Shown: positions 1 through 7,604 of the stretch, piece after piece
Layout: each line of letters opens with the position of its first letter
Numbering within the stretch: position 1 is the first letter of the stretch
Source of the DNA: JBCCJA01 sp039045975
GTDB taxonomy: Bacteria > Planctomycetota > Planctomycetia > Planctomycetales > Planctomycetaceae
Reading direction: 5' to 3'
Length of the DNA: 64,000 nt
NCBI GenBank assembly: GCA_039045975.1
Contig: JBCCJA010000008.1
Span: forward strand, 1-64,000
Program-made: the position numbers and the translations under genes
Notes under the pieces: generated by a model
Databases searched by the model: none
Seen by the model: only the letters and a program-made list of their open reading frames with translations
Told to the model about the DNA's origin: nothing

Positions 1-825
1 CGGCATCGTGAAGATGTCGGCCGTCGGGCCGTATTCGAGCATGCGGCCCAGATACATGAACGCCGTGTAGTCGCTGATGCGGCTCGCCTGCTGCATGTTG
101 TGGGTCACGATCAGCACCGAGTACTCGCCGCGGAGCTGTTGGATCAGGTCCTCGACCTTGCCGGTCGCGACCGGGTCGAGCGCCGAGCAGGGCTCGTCGA
201 GCAGCAGTACCTCCGGCTCGGCGGCGATCGCGCGGGCGATGCAGAGCCGCTGCTGCTGACCGCCCGAAAGGCCGAGGGCGTTGTCTTTTAGGCGGTCCTT
301 CACCTCGTCCCACAGGGCGGCGCCGCGGAGGCTCTTTTCGCAGATATCCTCCAGCACGCCCCGCCGGCGTTCGCCGTCGATGCGGAGCGGGTAGACGACG
401 TTTTCGAAGATGCTCATCGGGAACGGGTTCGGTTTTTGGAACACCATCCCCATGCGCTTCCGCAGCTCGATGACGTCGACCGACGGGTCGTAGATGCTGT
501 CGCCGTTGAGCGTCATCCGGCCCTCGATGCGGACGACGTCGATCAGGTCGTTCATGCGGTTCACGCACCGCAGCAGCGTGCTCTTGCCGCAGCCCGACGG
601 GCCGATCAGTGCCGTCACCTTCCCGCGGGCGACCCCCATGTCGATGTCGTACAGGGCCTGCTTCGCGCCGTACCAGAGTTTGAAGTCGGCGACGTTGAGC
701 ACGTGCTCCTCGGCGGCGACGGCCTCGTGCGTGACGGTGTCGAACGGCTCGCCCCGCTCGATCGCTTCGAGCAGGTTCGGCGGCGCGTCGGCGGTCTCGG
801 CGGCGGCGGGTTCGGCGGTCGACAT
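1..825 (-). CDS. pstB: Phosphate ABC transporter ATP-binding protein PstB (C-terminus cut by window edge)
   Basis: This is the cytoplasmic ATPase that powers high-affinity phosphate import with PstC and PstA. The frame is open from an ATG at 825 to base 1, giving 275 codons. Walker A (GPSGCGKST), the ABC signature (LSGGQQQR) and Walker B with its glutamate (LLLDEP) are all visible, followed by the H-loop (VTHNM). The last residues read IFTMP, close to the usual PstB end, so only about 15-20 residues should be missing. The N-terminus carries an Ala/Glu-rich extension of about 40 residues before the ABC domain. It is the last visible gene of the minus-strand pst operon; phoU could follow outside the window. 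Confidence 0.96.
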   Translation of the reverse strand, partial: MSTAEPAAAETADAPPNLLEAIERGEPFDTVTHEAVAAEEHVLNVADFKLWYGAKQALYDIDMGVARGKVTALIGPSGCGKSTLLRCVNRMNDLIDVVRIEGRMTLNGDSIYDPSVDVIELRKRMGMVFQKPNPFPMSIFENVVYPLRIDGERRRGVLEDICEKSLRGAALWDEVKDRLKDNALGLSGGQQQRLCIARAIAAEPEVLLLDEPCSALDPVATGKVEDLIQQLRGEYSVLIVTHNMQQASRISDYTAFMYLGRMLEYGPTADIFTMP

Positions 826-839
826 GGGAGTCAAAGGGT

Positions 840-929
840 GAAGGTAGAAGGAGGAAGGATGAAGGCGACCGATTGGCGGTTTACGGCGGATGGGGGAGAC
901 AGCGATTCATCCTTCTGCCTTCCCCCTTC
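840..929. repeat. Imperfect long inverted repeat between pstA and pstB
   Basis: Arms of about 24 bases (840-863 and 906-929) are built of GAAGG units and pair with about four mismatches, around a 42-base loop. The sequence fills almost the whole pstA-pstB gap. It is one of several long intergenic palindromes in this window. It has no T-tract, so it does not look like a simple terminator; a role in differential mRNA stability is possible but not shown. Confidence 0.6.
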
Positions 930-934
930 CGCCT

Positions 935-3397
935 TCAGAACTGGCTGCCCTCGAACCGTTTTCTCAGCCGCGCCCGCAGGGCGATCGCGACGACGTTCAG
1001 CAGCGCGACGATCGTGATCAGCAGCAGCGTCGTCGTGTAGACCATCGGCTTGGCGGCCTCGCTGTCGGGGCTCTGGAAGCCGAGGTCGAAGATGTGGAAG
1101 CCGAGGTGCATGAACCGCCGCTCGGGGTGCAGGAACGGGAACTCGCCGCTGACCGGTAACTCCGGGGCGATCTTGACGGCGCCGACGAGCATCAGCGGCG
1201 CGACCTCGCCGGCGCCGCGGGCGACGGCGAGGATCGTCCCGGTCATCACACCCGGCAGGGCCCGCGGCAGGACGATACGGCGGATCGTCTGCCACTTGCT
1301 CGCCCCGCAGGCGTAGGAGCCCTCCCGCATCGAGTTCGGCACGGCGGCGAGCGCCTCCTCGGTCGCGACGATCACGACAGGCAGCGTCAGCAGCGCCAGC
1401 GTCAGCGACGCCCACAGCACGCCGCCGCGGCCGTAGACGCCGCCGGCGACCTCCGGGAACAGCCCGCCGAAGAACGGCACGTGCCCGACGACGGCGATCC
1501 CCGTGAAGACGACCGCGCCGATCCACGCCGCGACCAACAACGCCAAGAACGCTTGCGTCGCCCCGGCACTCCGCGTCCAGGCGGTCCGCAGGCCGGCGTA
1601 CCAGACGCCAAGACCGGCGGCTACGACGACGGCGAACCCCGCCGCCGCGGCGAGCCACGTCCCCCAGTCCCACGCCGTCCAGCCGACTCCCCGCGGCCCC
1701 GCGTCGACGAACGAGCCGATGCGGTAGATGAAGAACCCGAGCCCGAAGACGCCGAAGACGATGCTCGGCACGCCGGCGAGGTTGTTGACCGCGACACGGA
1801 TCGCGCTGACGACGACGCCGCCCTTCGCGTACTCCCGCAGGTAGAGCGCCGCGAGCACGCCGAAGGGGACGACGAACAACGTCATCACGAGCGTCATCGC
1901 GACGGTGCCCCAGATGGCGGGCAGGACGCCGCCCTCGGTGTTCGCCTCACGCGGCTCGGCGGTGAGGAACTCGACCCAGCGGTCGCGGAAGATCGCGAAG
2001 CGGCCGCCACCGTCGAGCGCGTTCGGCCGGTAGGCCCGCACGATCTGCCGGGCGTCTTGCGCGAACTCGCGGCCGTCGCCGACCTCGAAGACGAAGCTCG
2101 CCGAGCCCGCCTCCTGTTCGAGCCGGGCGACCTCCTGCCGATAGGCGCGGGCCGACTCGTCGACGGCGAGCCCGGCCCGCAGGAAGCGGTCGACGACCGG
2201 CCGGGCGGCATCCTCGGTTTCGGCGAGGATCGCGGCGATCTCGGCCTCCGCGGCGGCGATCCGCGCTTCGAGGCCTCCGATCTCGGCTTCGATCGCGGCG
2301 GTGACGGCCGCGACGGCGTCGCGGTCGTCCCGCAGGGACCGCGTCACGAAGTCGGCGGCGTCGCGACGCGTTGTGATCAGCCGACGCCATTCGCCGGCGG
2401 CGGCGTTCTTCGCGGCGGCCGCCCGGGACGGCGGGCCGAGCCGCGTGCCGTGGTCGAGGTCGTAGCGCTTCACGCCGCGCCGGGCCGCCTCAAGCTCCGC
2501 CTCGGCTTGCCGGGTCATTTCGACGCGGATGCGTTCGATTTCATTGCGAAGACGCTCCCACCGCGGGGCGAGGGCTTCGAAGGCCGGCCAGGCGGCGTCG
2601 CCGGTCCAGGCGAAGCGGGCGACGCCGCCCGGGGCGTCGGCGGTGTCTGCTTCGACGTCGTTGCGGATCGCGGTCGGCAGGCTCTCGAGGATGCGGCCGG
2701 CCGAGTCGGCGTCGTTTTCGGCCCGGCGTTGTTCGAGGCGGTCGCGTAACCGCGTGAGCACCGCTTCGGCGGCCGGACCGGCTGCGGCCGAGACCGACGC
2801 GACGACCCCGATCGCCGACGCGACCGCTTCTTCGTCGCCCGAAATCGGTCGCGCGGCCTCGAACCGATACGCGACCGGCACGCCGATCAGCCGGCCCCAT
2901 TCGAGCCGTTCGACGACGGCGATTTCGGGCGGGTACGTGGTCGACGCGGTGACGGTCTCCGCGGCGGCGTCGAGGTCGGTCACATAGCGGAACGGTTGGC
3001 CGGCGATGTCCTTGTTGTCGACGCGGAGCAGCGTCTGTCCGACGTCGGCGGAAGCGGACGTGTCTCCGAGCAACTCATCGGCCTTCGACATCTGCGGCTC
3101 GGCGAGCGATCCGGCGGTGTCGCGGTCGATCGTGAATGTCGAGACGTCGACGACCTCGCCGCGGACGACGCCCTCGCCGTCGGCGGTCGCGAGCCGGACC
3201 TCCGCGACCGGGCGGGGCCAGAACGTCTGCCCCCCTTGGACCGCGACGAGCGCGAGCAGCCCGACGATCATGAACAGGCAGACCGACAGAGCCCCGCCGG
3301 TCAGCCAGAGCATCGGCTCGCAGCGGGCCGCCAACGACGCCGTCCGCGAAGACCGACCGGTCGGGCGGGGCGGAGCGGGATCGGATTCGGTCTTCAT
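935..3397 (-). CDS. pstA: Phosphate ABC transporter permease PstA with large periplasmic insert
   Basis: Inner-membrane channel subunit of the Pst importer. The protein has 820 residues, against about 300 for the usual PstA. Residues about 29-56 form a first membrane helix. Residues about 60-480 are a hydrophilic, Ala/Glu/Arg-rich region with coiled-coil character that should lie outside the membrane. The permease core follows from about 488, with several membrane helices and the EAA loop near residue 690 (SYACGASKWQTIRR), which docks on PstB. It starts 43 bases after pstC ends and is cotranscribed with it. Long N-terminal regions in PstA are known in some Gram-negative lineages, but the role of this one is not known to me. 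Confidence 0.93.
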   Translation of the reverse strand: MKTESDPAPPRPTGRSSRTASLAARCEPMLWLTGGALSVCLFMIVGLLALVAVQGGQTFWPRPVAEVRLATADGEGVVRGEVVDVSTFTIDRDTAGSLAEPQMSKADELLGDTSASADVGQTLLRVDNKDIAGQPFRYVTDLDAAAETVTASTTYPPEIAVVERLEWGRLIGVPVAYRFEAARPISGDEEAVASAIGVVASVSAAAGPAAEAVLTRLRDRLEQRRAENDADSAGRILESLPTAIRNDVEADTADAPGGVARFAWTGDAAWPAFEALAPRWERLRNEIERIRVEMTRQAEAELEAARRGVKRYDLDHGTRLGPPSRAAAAKNAAAGEWRRLITTRRDAADFVTRSLRDDRDAVAAVTAAIEAEIGGLEARIAAAEAEIAAILAETEDAARPVVDRFLRAGLAVDESARAYRQEVARLEQEAGSASFVFEVGDGREFAQDARQIVRAYRPNALDGGGRFAIFRDRWVEFLTAEPREANTEGGVLPAIWGTVAMTLVMTLFVVPFGVLAALYLREYAKGGVVVSAIRVAVNNLAGVPSIVFGVFGLGFFIYRIGSFVDAGPRGVGWTAWDWGTWLAAAAGFAVVVAAGLGVWYAGLRTAWTRSAGATQAFLALLVAAWIGAVVFTGIAVVGHVPFFGGLFPEVAGGVYGRGGVLWASLTLALLTLPVVIVATEEALAAVPNSMREGSYACGASKWQTIRRIVLPRALPGVMTGTILAVARGAGEVAPLMLVGAVKIAPELPVSGEFPFLHPERRFMHLGFHIFDLGFQSPDSEAAKPMVYTTTLLLITIVALLNVVAIALRARLRKRFEGSQF

Positions 3398-3440
3398 GGC
3401 GGGGCTGGGGCGACCCTGTGGCGAATCAGAGCTGTGCGGT

Positions 3441-6056
3441 TCAGAGCTGTCCGAAGCGGCGGCGGAAGCGGAGCCGGACGACCTCCGCGGCCGTGTTCAC
3501 GACGAAGGTGATCGCGAACAGCGTCAACGCGGCGAGATACAGCGTCCGGTAGTGGGTGCTGCCGGCGACGGCTTCGGGCAGTTCGACCGCGATGTTCGCC
3601 GCCAGCGTGCGGAAGCCGTTGAAGACGTTCAGGTCGAGCACCGGCGTGTTCCCGGCGGCCATGAGGACGATCATCGTCTCGCCGACGGCTCGGCCGAGGC
3701 CGACCATCAGGGCCGAGAACAGCCCGCTCGTCGCGGCCGGCACGACGACCCGGACCGCCGTCTGCCACGGCGTCGCGCCGGCGCCGAGCGACGCCGACCG
3801 CAGCTGTTCGGGCACGGCCCTCATCGCGTCGTCGGCGAGCGTGTAGATGATCGGCACGATCGCGAACCCCATCACGAAGCCGACGACCAACGCGTTTCGC
3901 TGCACGAACGTGTCGAACAGCCCGCCCCGCGGGTCGACGCCGAGCGGGCCGGCCAACACCGACGCGACCCCGTAGGCCAGCGCGAGGGCTACCGCCGTAC
4001 CGCCGACGAACCGGCCCAGCTCGGCGAGGCCGGCGACCGCCGGCGGCCACGCTCGCCCGGCCGACAGGAGAGTCGGTGTCAGCACGAATTTCATCGCGAA
4101 CGCCGTGAACACCGCCGCGAGCGGGATCAGCAACAGGAACAGTCCCGGCAGCGCCGATCCTTCGGTCCCCGCCAGCCACGCGATCATGCTGCCGCCGAAC
4201 AGGCCCTGTTCGGCGATCGGGCCGACGTCGGCCGACAGTCGGATCGCGCCCAGGACGGCGAGCCCCGACAGCCACAGCCGGGCCGGCTCCAGCCGCAACG
4301 TGATCGCCAGCGGGAGCAGCTGCCACACGAACGCCGCCGTCAGCAACGCCAGCGGCACGAGCAGCGGCGTTACGAGGACGGCCGACAGGTACTCCTCGGC
4401 GAAGGGCGCGAAGACGAGCGCAGCGAGGAACCCGAGCACGACGCTCGGCAGGCTCGCCATGTTCTCGATCAGCGGCTTCACGCCGGCCCGCCACTTCGGC
4501 GGCATGATCTCGCTGGAATAGACGGCGGCCATCAACGCCAGCGGGGCCCCGAACAGCAGCGAGTACAGCGTCGCCTTCAGCGTCCCGAAAACAAGCGGCC
4601 ACATGCCGAACTTTGGTTCGACGTCGTCGGAACCGGCCGACGACTGCCACTCGTGTTTCGGGGCCGGGTAGCCCTCGTACCACACGGGGGTGAACAGCGA
4701 CTTCAGGCTCGCCTCCGGGTGGGCCTCGTCGAAGTCGAGCCGGGCGAGGCCGTCGCCGCCGGCGACGTACAGGGCCGACCGTTCCGAACGCGGCGTCAGC
4801 GCCAGCGCTCGGGCCGTGCCGACGCCGGCGTCCGCTGTCGCGAGCCGGCGTTCCGACGTCGTGTGCACCATCGCGACGCGGCCGTCTTCGTACCCGATCG
4901 CGGCTACGCGGCCGCGGGCGGAGATCCCGAACGACGTCACCGGCGAACCGCCGGGGAATGCGTGGCCTTTGACCAGGCGCAGGTCGTCGACCGCGTCGGA
5001 CCGATCGGTATCCGAATCTTCCGCCGATCCGTCCGCTTCTGGCCGTGCCGGGAACCACACCGACGCGGTCCCGGTCGAGTCGCCGATGAGCAGCGAGTTC
5101 CGTCCGAGTGCCATCCGGCAGGCCGTCACCGCTGCCCCGTCGGGGCAGACGTCGACGGTTTCGGCCACGAGTCCCTCGCCGCCGCGTGGGACGAAACGCC
5201 GGACCGTACCGTCGGGCCACACCGCGTACGCGAACCGTCCGGCGTCCGAGAGCAGGGTCCGCAGTGGCGGCGGGCCTTCGGGCAATGGCAACACGGCTTC
5301 GTTCGCCGGCAGCAGCGTCTCGACGCCGGTGAACAGGTTCCGCCGTTTGCGGATCGAGGAAAGCTTGACCGTCCCGTCGGCCGTACCGACGAGCACACGC
5401 GGGCCCGTGCCGGCGTTGACGACGTCGAGCGTCGCGACGGCCGAATCGGCCAGCCGGAGGGGCTCGCCGCCGAACGCCACGCCGACCCGCTGCAACCGGA
5501 ACTGGCTTTCGGGCGTCCGTTCCGCGACCGCGTCACCCGAGACCGTGCGTTCGCCGACGGCGAGTGCGAGTAGCCGTTCGTCCGCCTGCTCGATGTCGAC
5601 GAATTCGGTCTCGAACGCGACCGTTCCCAGTAAGACCGATCCGTCGTCGAGCCCGATCGCGACGTCGTCGACCACATCGTTGACCGCGACGGCCGTCACG
5701 GTCCGGCCCGCCGTCGGCAGCGGCGACGACGAAATCACTTCGCCGGTGTCGGCACGAAAGACCGACAGCCCGCCGGCGTCGTCGACGCCCCAGCCGATCA
5801 TGTCGTACTCGTCGACCTTCGGGCCGGCGGTGAATCGTGGCACGGCGGGAAACGCCGACGGCTCGGCCAGCTCGGCCGACCGCGCGAGCGGCAGCACCTC
5901 GAGCAGGAGAAAGATGCCGACGAGCAAGATCGCGGCGATCGTCCCGATGCCGCCGACTGTGATCACCGCCGACGCGACGCCGTCGGTCCACCGCACGGCG
6001 GCGCGGGTCGTGCGGCGGCGGGCGCGTCCGGTGAACGCGCGGGACTCGGTTGCCAT
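3441..6056 (-). CDS. pstC: Phosphate ABC transporter permease PstC with beta-propeller-like periplasmic domain
   Basis: Second channel subunit of the Pst importer; 871 residues from the ATG at 6056. The open frame continues 62 codons further upstream, but that part is Arg/Pro-rich and unlike a permease N-terminus, so I chose 6056. Residues about 28-58 form a membrane helix. Residues about 75-420 contain repeated short blocks resembling WD40/propeller blades (for example AIGLDDGSVLLG, AAIGYEDGRVAMVH). The permease core runs from about 490 to the end and carries an EAA-type loop (LRSASLGAGATPWQTAVR). A propeller-like insert is seen in PstC of some other Gram-negatives; its ligand is unknown. 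Confidence 0.93.
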   Translation of the reverse strand: MATESRAFTGRARRRTTRAAVRWTDGVASAVITVGGIGTIAAILLVGIFLLLEVLPLARSAELAEPSAFPAVPRFTAGPKVDEYDMIGWGVDDAGGLSVFRADTGEVISSSPLPTAGRTVTAVAVNDVVDDVAIGLDDGSVLLGTVAFETEFVDIEQADERLLALAVGERTVSGDAVAERTPESQFRLQRVGVAFGGEPLRLADSAVATLDVVNAGTGPRVLVGTADGTVKLSSIRKRRNLFTGVETLLPANEAVLPLPEGPPPLRTLLSDAGRFAYAVWPDGTVRRFVPRGGEGLVAETVDVCPDGAAVTACRMALGRNSLLIGDSTGTASVWFPARPEADGSAEDSDTDRSDAVDDLRLVKGHAFPGGSPVTSFGISARGRVAAIGYEDGRVAMVHTTSERRLATADAGVGTARALALTPRSERSALYVAGGDGLARLDFDEAHPEASLKSLFTPVWYEGYPAPKHEWQSSAGSDDVEPKFGMWPLVFGTLKATLYSLLFGAPLALMAAVYSSEIMPPKWRAGVKPLIENMASLPSVVLGFLAALVFAPFAEEYLSAVLVTPLLVPLALLTAAFVWQLLPLAITLRLEPARLWLSGLAVLGAIRLSADVGPIAEQGLFGGSMIAWLAGTEGSALPGLFLLLIPLAAVFTAFAMKFVLTPTLLSAGRAWPPAVAGLAELGRFVGGTAVALALAYGVASVLAGPLGVDPRGGLFDTFVQRNALVVGFVMGFAIVPIIYTLADDAMRAVPEQLRSASLGAGATPWQTAVRVVVPAATSGLFSALMVGLGRAVGETMIVLMAAGNTPVLDLNVFNGFRTLAANIAVELPEAVAGSTHYRTLYLAALTLFAITFVVNTAAEVVRLRFRRRFGQL

Positions 6057-6190
6057 CGGCTGGAGCGGAACTCGGGTCGGTCCGGTTCGGGCAGGCGGTG
6101 ACGGTAGGCGTGGCCGACGTCTCCCGCAACGACCTGCGGAACGCTTCCGTGGTCCGCGGCCGGGTCGACGCCACGTCGGGGCGTCAGAGA

Positions 6191-6221
6191 CGAAAACGGC
6201 CGCCCCGGGGCGGGACGGCCG
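6191..6221 (-). terminator. Hairpin with T-tract between pstS and pstC
   Basis: On the minus strand a GC-rich stem (6197-6221, nine pairs around one mismatch) is followed by TTTTCG. It lies about 35 bases after the pstS stop and upstream of pstC. A leaky terminator here would make more binding protein than permease, a common arrangement in binding-protein operons. The T-tract is short, so partial termination is the most I would claim. Confidence 0.5.
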
Positions 6222-6253
6222 AGACGAATTAAACACCGACACGCGTCGGCGTG

Positions 6254-7231
6254 TCAGAGGCCGACTTTCGCGAGCTCGACTTCGGCCAACGCGGCCGGCA
6301 GCGGGAAGTAGCCGTCCTTGAGAATCGCTTCCTGGCCTTCGTAGCTGAAGATGTACTTCACGAACTCGGCCCGCAGCGGGTCGAGTTCGCTGTTCGGCTT
6401 GTAGTCGACCACGACGTAGAGGAAGCGGAACAGCGGGTAGGTCCCGGTGTAGACGTTTTCAGGCGTCGGGGCGATCGGCGCCTCGCCGGCGGACGGGGCG
6501 ATCGCGATCGCGTTCACGTCGGCGGTCTTGTAGCCGATTCCACTGTAGCCGATCCCAGCGAGGTCCGACCCGACGCCCTGCACCACCGCGGCACTTCCCG
6601 GCTGTTCTTTGACCGCCGTTTTGTAGTCGCCCTTAGCGAGCGCGGCGCCTTTGAAGAAGCCGTAAGTGCCCGAGGCCGCATTGCGGCCGTAGAGGCTGAT
6701 CTTCCGACCGGCGAGCGCCCCCGTCACGCCGAGCTGGCCCCACGACGTGATGTCCTCTGCGTGGCCGAGGTTCCGCACCTGCGAGAAGATCGCGTCGACC
6801 TCCGGCAGGGTCAGCGACTTCAGCGGGTTATCTTTGTGCGTGTACACCGCGAGCATGTCGATGCCGGCGGCGAGGACGACCGGCTTGTAGCCGCGGGTCT
6901 TGGCGAAGTCGGCTTCTTCGGCCGGCTTCGGGGCCCGGCTCATCATGCCGAAGTTGGCCTTCGAGCCGCTCAGGGCCGGGACGGCGGTGCTCGATCCCTT
7001 CGCCTCGCTGTCGATAGTGACGCCCGGATAATACTTCTGGAAGCCCTGCCCCCAGAACGCGGCGACGTTCGCCATCGTGTCCGAACCGGCCGACGAAATA
7101 CTCCCGACCACGCCGGGCGACGCCTCGTAAGTGGGCAGGGCTGCGTCGACCTCGACGCTCCCCGAGAAGGCGGTCCCGCCCGGGGCCAAAAGCGCGATCA
7201 ACAGCGAACAACGGACGACACCGTGCAGCAT
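6254..7231 (-). CDS. pstS: Periplasmic phosphate-binding protein PstS
   Basis: Captures inorganic phosphate in the periplasm and delivers it to PstC/PstA. The protein has 325 residues with an N-terminal signal sequence (hydrophobic residues about 8-22). The phosphate-binding signature stretches are present: SSAGSDTM near residue 46 and EAKGSSTAV near residue 77, with a further NAASGTYGFF segment. The start at 7231 is supported by a GAGGAG ribosome-binding site about 10 bases upstream. It is first in the operon and lies 54 bases downstream of a Pho-box-like repeat, so induction by phosphate starvation is expected. Confidence 0.96.
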   Translation of the reverse strand: MLHGVVRCSLLIALLAPGGTAFSGSVEVDAALPTYEASPGVVGSISSAGSDTMANVAAFWGQGFQKYYPGVTIDSEAKGSSTAVPALSGSKANFGMMSRAPKPAEEADFAKTRGYKPVVLAAGIDMLAVYTHKDNPLKSLTLPEVDAIFSQVRNLGHAEDITSWGQLGVTGALAGRKISLYGRNAASGTYGFFKGAALAKGDYKTAVKEQPGSAAVVQGVGSDLAGIGYSGIGYKTADVNAIAIAPSAGEAPIAPTPENVYTGTYPLFRFLYVVVDYKPNSELDPLRAEFVKYIFSYEGQEAILKDGYFPLPAALAEVELAKVGL

Positions 7232-7268
7232 CGAGACGACTCCTCGGAGGGGTTTTGAGTTCTGCGGA

Positions 7269-7302
7269 AGCTACTGACCGGGCGATGAAGAAACGATGAA
7301 GT
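7269..7302 (-). promoter_or_regulatory. Pho-box-like direct repeat and -10 element upstream of pstS
   Basis: On the minus strand the 7-mer CTTCATC occurs twice (7302-7296 and 7291-7285), separated by GTTT. This 11-base period is that of PhoB boxes (CTGTCAT, four bases, CTGTCAT), and five of seven positions match. A possible -10 (TAGCTT, 7274-7269) follows ten bases later, as in PhoB-dependent promoters where the box replaces the -35. The box sits 54-71 bases upstream of the pstS start. Confidence 0.6.
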
Positions 7303-7373
7303 CTTCGGGAGTCTTTCCGAAGGGTCGCCGTCGACCGGTAGGTAATGGTCGATGCCCGGGCGGCCGGGCCGGC

Positions 7374-7401
7374 TTGACCGCCCGCGCGGCGACCCGATAC
7401 T
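7374..7401 (+). promoter_or_regulatory. Sigma-70-type promoter of the SRP RNA gene
   Basis: TTGACC (7374-7379), a 16-base spacer and GATACT (7396-7401) match the -35 and -10 consensus at five and four of six positions. Transcription would start near 7408-7411, exactly where the paired stem of the SRP RNA begins. The same kind of elements (TTGAC and ATACT) recur upstream of rpoB. Confidence 0.65.
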
Positions 7402-7410
7402 CGCCTCTCC

Positions 7411-7550
7411 GCGGGTCGGTCCGCGGGGACGAGAGGCGGTCTCCGGGTGCGGTGAGCACTGGTGAACCGGGTCAGGCCTTAACCGGAGCAGCCCTAAGCT
7501 TCGTGTTTCAGGTGCACTCGGAGCCGCGCCTCCCGTCCCCGCCGACCCGC
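7411..7550 (+). ncRNA. ffs: Signal recognition particle RNA (4.5S-like, bacterial small type)
   Basis: RNA scaffold that binds Ffh for membrane targeting. The conserved domain IV internal-loop sequences are present in the correct order and spacing: GGTCAGG at 7470-7476 and GGAGCAGCC at 7485-7493, preceded by GTGAACC. The flanks pair over a long distance: GCGGGTCGG at 7411 with CCGACCCGC ending at 7550, and the GGGGAC.GAGGCG blocks inside. The molecule is therefore one hairpin of about 140 bases without an Alu domain. The apical segment reads CCTTAACCGG; it has the same length as the usual UCC-GGAA-GGA but looks like a URRC-type loop (TAAC) with a mismatched closing pair. The position just upstream of dnaX-ybaB is the same as in Bacillus. 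The ends are estimated from pairing. Confidence 0.87.
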
Positions 7551-7604
7551 GGCCCGCGCTCAGCGGACCAACCGGAGGGCTGACGCCCGCCGCTCGCCTT
7601 TCCC

